A stretch of 6,960 bases of DNA from NCBI GenBank assembly GCA_947474415.1, contig CANJKD010000121.1, positions 1 through 6,960 on the forward strand, read 5' to 3'. The stretch comes from Burkholderiales bacterium. GTDB lineage: Bacteria > Pseudomonadota > Gammaproteobacteria > Burkholderiales > Burkholderiaceae_C. Below, piece by piece: positions 4,955 to 6,960 of this stretch; the first letter of the stretch is position 1; each line of letters starts with the position of its first letter. Made by a program: the position numbers and the translations under genes. The notes below the pieces were generated by a model that was not told the DNA's origin, made no database searches, and saw nothing but the letters and a program-made list of their open reading frames with translations.

Positions 4955-6960
4955 TCACGATTTGGGTGCTGCCGGTCGCCCGGCGAAGTACGCCTGCCAG
5001 AGCCGGCGCACCGGGTGCGTGCCGGGGTAGGGCTGCATGGACGCGAACTGCGGTGAGGTCTGCGCCGGCTCGTCGGCACCGGCCTTGCTGATGCGCACTC
5101 GCACGTCGTACCAGCCGGCCTGGCCGGTCACCGGGTCGGAGTTTGACAGCGGCGCGCGCCCTTCCAGCAAGGGCAGCTCTTCGGTGATCAGGTGGTTCAG
5201 CAAGAAGCCCTTCTGCGATTCGTTCGCCTGCGGCCCCAGGTTCCAGGCGCCCGCTGCCTTGCCGATCGCGTTCCAGGTCCAGACCGTGCCGGGTTCCACG
5301 GCCTCGCTGTAGCGGCACATGCAACGCACCTTGCCCCAGCGCGACTCGACCCAGATCCAGTCGTCGTCTTTGATCCCCTGCGCGCCTGCCGTGAGTGGGT
5401 TCACGAACAGGTAGTTGTGGCTGTGGATCTGGCGCAACCAGGCGTTCTGCGAGTCCCAGGAGTGGTACATCGCCATCGGCCGCTGCGTGACCGCGTTGAG
5501 GGGGAACGCGCTGCGATCGGTCACCTGCATCTCGAGCGGCTCGTGATAGAACGGCAGCGGGTCGAAGTAGGTCTCGACCCGGCTGCGCAGGTGCTCGGGG
5601 GGCTGCTTGCCAGGTCGCTTGCCCTGCGCAGCGAGCCGGAATTTCTGCAGCACGTCGGAGTAGATGTGGATCAGGATCGGGTCGGAATCGCGGCGCATGC
5701 GCGTGCTCTTCGTCCAGTCCATGTAGCCCTTGTTCCAGTTCCGCATGTACTGGTGGGCCGGCGGCAGGTGATGCTGGAACACGCAGTTGTTCTTCGCGTA
5801 CATCTCCCACTGGTTCGGGTTCGGTTCACCGCAGATCGACTTCGAACCATCGGCCCCGCGCCAGCCCGCCAGAAAGCCGATGCCCGAGCCCGGCGCGGTC
5901 TCGTAGTTGACGACGAAGTCCGGATAGTCCTTGAACTTGCGGCCGCCCTCGGCGGTGGTGAATGCCGGCAGCTTGAGCCGGCTCGCCAGCTCGATGATGA
6001 CCTCCTGGAACGGCTTGCACTGCCCCATCGGCTCGACCACGGGAATGCGCACCGCATCGACCGGGCCGTCGAATTCCGAAATCGGCCGGTCGAGGATCGA
6101 CATCACGTCGTGCCGTTCAAGATAGGTGGTGTCGGGCAGCACCAGGTCGGCGAAGGCCGTGGTCTCGCTCTGGAACGCATCGCACACCACCAGGAACGGA
6201 ATCTTGTAGCTGCCGTCGGCGTCCTTGTCGATCAGCATCTTGCGGACCTCCGAGGTGTTCATGCTCGAGTTCCAGGCCATGTTGGCCATGAAGATCAGCA
6301 GCGTGTCGATGCGGTACGGGTCGCCGCGCCAGGCGTTCGTGATGACGTTGTGCATCAGGCCGTGAACCGACAGCGGGTGCTCCCACGAGAAGGCCTTGTC
6401 GATGCGCACCGGCTGGCCGGCATCGTCAACGCACAGGTCGTTGGGGTCGGCCGGAAAGCCGAGCGGCATGCCTTCGAGCGGGCTGTTCGGCTTGATGTCC
6501 TGCGGGCCCTTCGGCGGCTTGGCGACAGGCGGAATTGCGCGTGGGAACGGAGCCTTGTGGCGAAAGCCACCGGGCCGGTCGATGGTGCCGAGCAGCGACA
6601 TCAGAATCGCCAGCGCACGGGTCGTGTGAAAGCCGTTCGAGTGCGCCGCCAGCCCGCGCATCGCATGAAACGCAACCGGGTTGCCGGTGACCGTCTGGTG
6701 CTCCACGCCCCACGAATCGGTCCAGGCGATCGGCAGGTGGATCTTGTTGTCGCGCGCCGTCACACCCATTTCGTGCGCGAGACGGTAGATCGTCTCGGCC
6801 GGAATGCCGGTCACCTCGGCCGCCCACTCGGGCGTGTACGCGGCGACCCGATCAGCCAGCAGTTGAAAGGCCGGCTTGACCGTTTTGCCATCCGGCAAAG
6901 CGTACTCGCCGCTCAGCCGCGGGTCGGCGCCCGGCGTGTGGGTGGGCACCAGCGCCTCGC
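4955..6960 (-). CDS. soeA: Molybdopterin oxidoreductase catalytic subunit, C-terminal two-thirds, probable SoeA
   Basis: The reading frame is open to the right edge (codons E-A-L precede the GTG at 6949), so the gene is cut by the window and at least 667 residues are visible. Numbered from that GTG, residues about 20-130 are MopB core (PEWAAEVTGIPAETIYRLA, then LMSLLGTIDRPGGF), and 214-300 continue the core (DTLLIFMANMAWNSSMNT, then FADLVLPDTTYLERHDVM). Residues about 482-620 are the C-terminal molybdopterin-dinucleotide-binding domain (SWDSQNAWLRQIHSHNYLFV, then DDDWIWVES and TVWTWNAIGKAAGAWNLGP). This family catalyses oxygen-atom transfer at a bis-MGD molybdenum centre. The N-terminal [4Fe-4S] motif, the Mo ligand and any Tat signal are outside the window. 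These would settle its location and help identify the substrate. Sulfite dehydrogenase is inferred from the B and C subunits and the exporter downstream. Confidence 0.88.
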   Translation of the reverse strand, partial: EALVPTHTPGADPRLSGEYALPDGKTVKPAFQLLADRVAAYTPEWAAEVTGIPAETIYRLAHEMGVTARDNKIHLPIAWTDSWGVEHQTVTGNPVAFHAMRGLAAHSNGFHTTRALAILMSLLGTIDRPGGFRHKAPFPRAIPPVAKPPKGPQDIKPNSPLEGMPLGFPADPNDLCVDDAGQPVRIDKAFSWEHPLSVHGLMHNVITNAWRGDPYRIDTLLIFMANMAWNSSMNTSEVRKMLIDKDADGSYKIPFLVVCDAFQSETTAFADLVLPDTTYLERHDVMSILDRPISEFDGPVDAVRIPVVEPMGQCKPFQEVIIELASRLKLPAFTTAEGGRKFKDYPDFVVNYETAPGSGIGFLAGWRGADGSKSICGEPNPNQWEMYAKNNCVFQHHLPPAHQYMRNWNKGYMDWTKSTRMRRDSDPILIHIYSDVLQKFRLAAQGKRPGKQPPEHLRSRVETYFDPLPFYHEPLEMQVTDRSAFPLNAVTQRPMAMYHSWDSQNAWLRQIHSHNYLFVNPLTAGAQGIKDDDWIWVESRWGKVRCMCRYSEAVEPGTVWTWNAIGKAAGAWNLGPQANESQKGFLLNHLITEELPLLEGRAPLSNSDPVTGQAGWYDVRVRISKAGADEPAQTSPQFASMQPYPGTHPVRRLWQAYFAGRPAAPKS

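Noticed and set aside
4900..5079. 60-residue N-terminal extension of the iron-sulfur subunit
   Set aside because: It lies mostly within the catalytic-subunit coding sequence. The AAGGA site and the normal family N-terminus both point to the ATG at 4899.
4896..5810. 304-residue - strand frame inside the catalytic-subunit gene
   Set aside because: The catalytic-subunit frame has clear MopB and dinucleotide-binding motifs over the same bases. This frame is a compositional shadow.
6947..6949. GTG at 6949 as the start of the molybdoenzyme gene
   Set aside because: The frame stays open to the window edge and the visible protein lacks the N-terminal iron-sulfur and Mo-ligand regions, so this is an internal valine codon.

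Overview
The window is GC-rich and densely coding. Most third codon positions are G or C, with GTG as well as ATG starts. Codon use and protein families suggest a betaproteobacterium, probably Burkholderiales with a sulfur-oxidising or otherwise sulfur-active metabolism. The taxonomic guess is inference; no rRNA or tRNA is present to anchor it.

Left part, + strand (1-2067): a compact signalling operon. It holds the last 58 codons of a sensor histidine kinase, a complete NtrC-type sigma54-dependent response regulator, and a small cyclic-nucleotide-binding-fold (Crp/Fnr effector-like) protein that has no DNA-binding domain. The genes are joined by 4-base stop/start overlaps (GTGA, then ATGA), so they are probably translated together.

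Middle (2068-2376): a convergent intergenic gap of about 310 bases. It has several small inverted repeats, no U-tract terminator and no gene I can defend.

Right part, - strand (6960 down to 2377): four co-oriented genes with gaps of 43-55 bases. They are a large molybdopterin oxidoreductase catalytic subunit (5' end outside the window), a four-cluster ferredoxin-like electron-transfer subunit, a DmsC/NrfD-type eight-helix membrane anchor, and a TauE/SafE-type anion exporter. The A-B-C plus TauE/SafE set fits best with a cytoplasmic, quinone-linked sulfite dehydrogenase (SoeABC) and a sulfite/sulfonate-type exporter. A DMSO-, polysulfide- or other CISM-family reductase cannot be excluded from this window alone.

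How it may work together (inference): SoeA would oxidise sulfite to sulfate. Electrons would pass through the four [4Fe-4S] clusters of SoeB to quinone at SoeC, while the TauE/SafE protein removes excess sulfite. The convergent kinase/sigma54-activator/CNBD module is a reasonable candidate regulator, but the target promoter would lie beyond the right edge and cannot be inspected here. I see no mobile element, CRISPR array or RNA gene. The least ordinary element is the coupled, HTH-less CNBD protein, whose phosphate-binding motif is altered.
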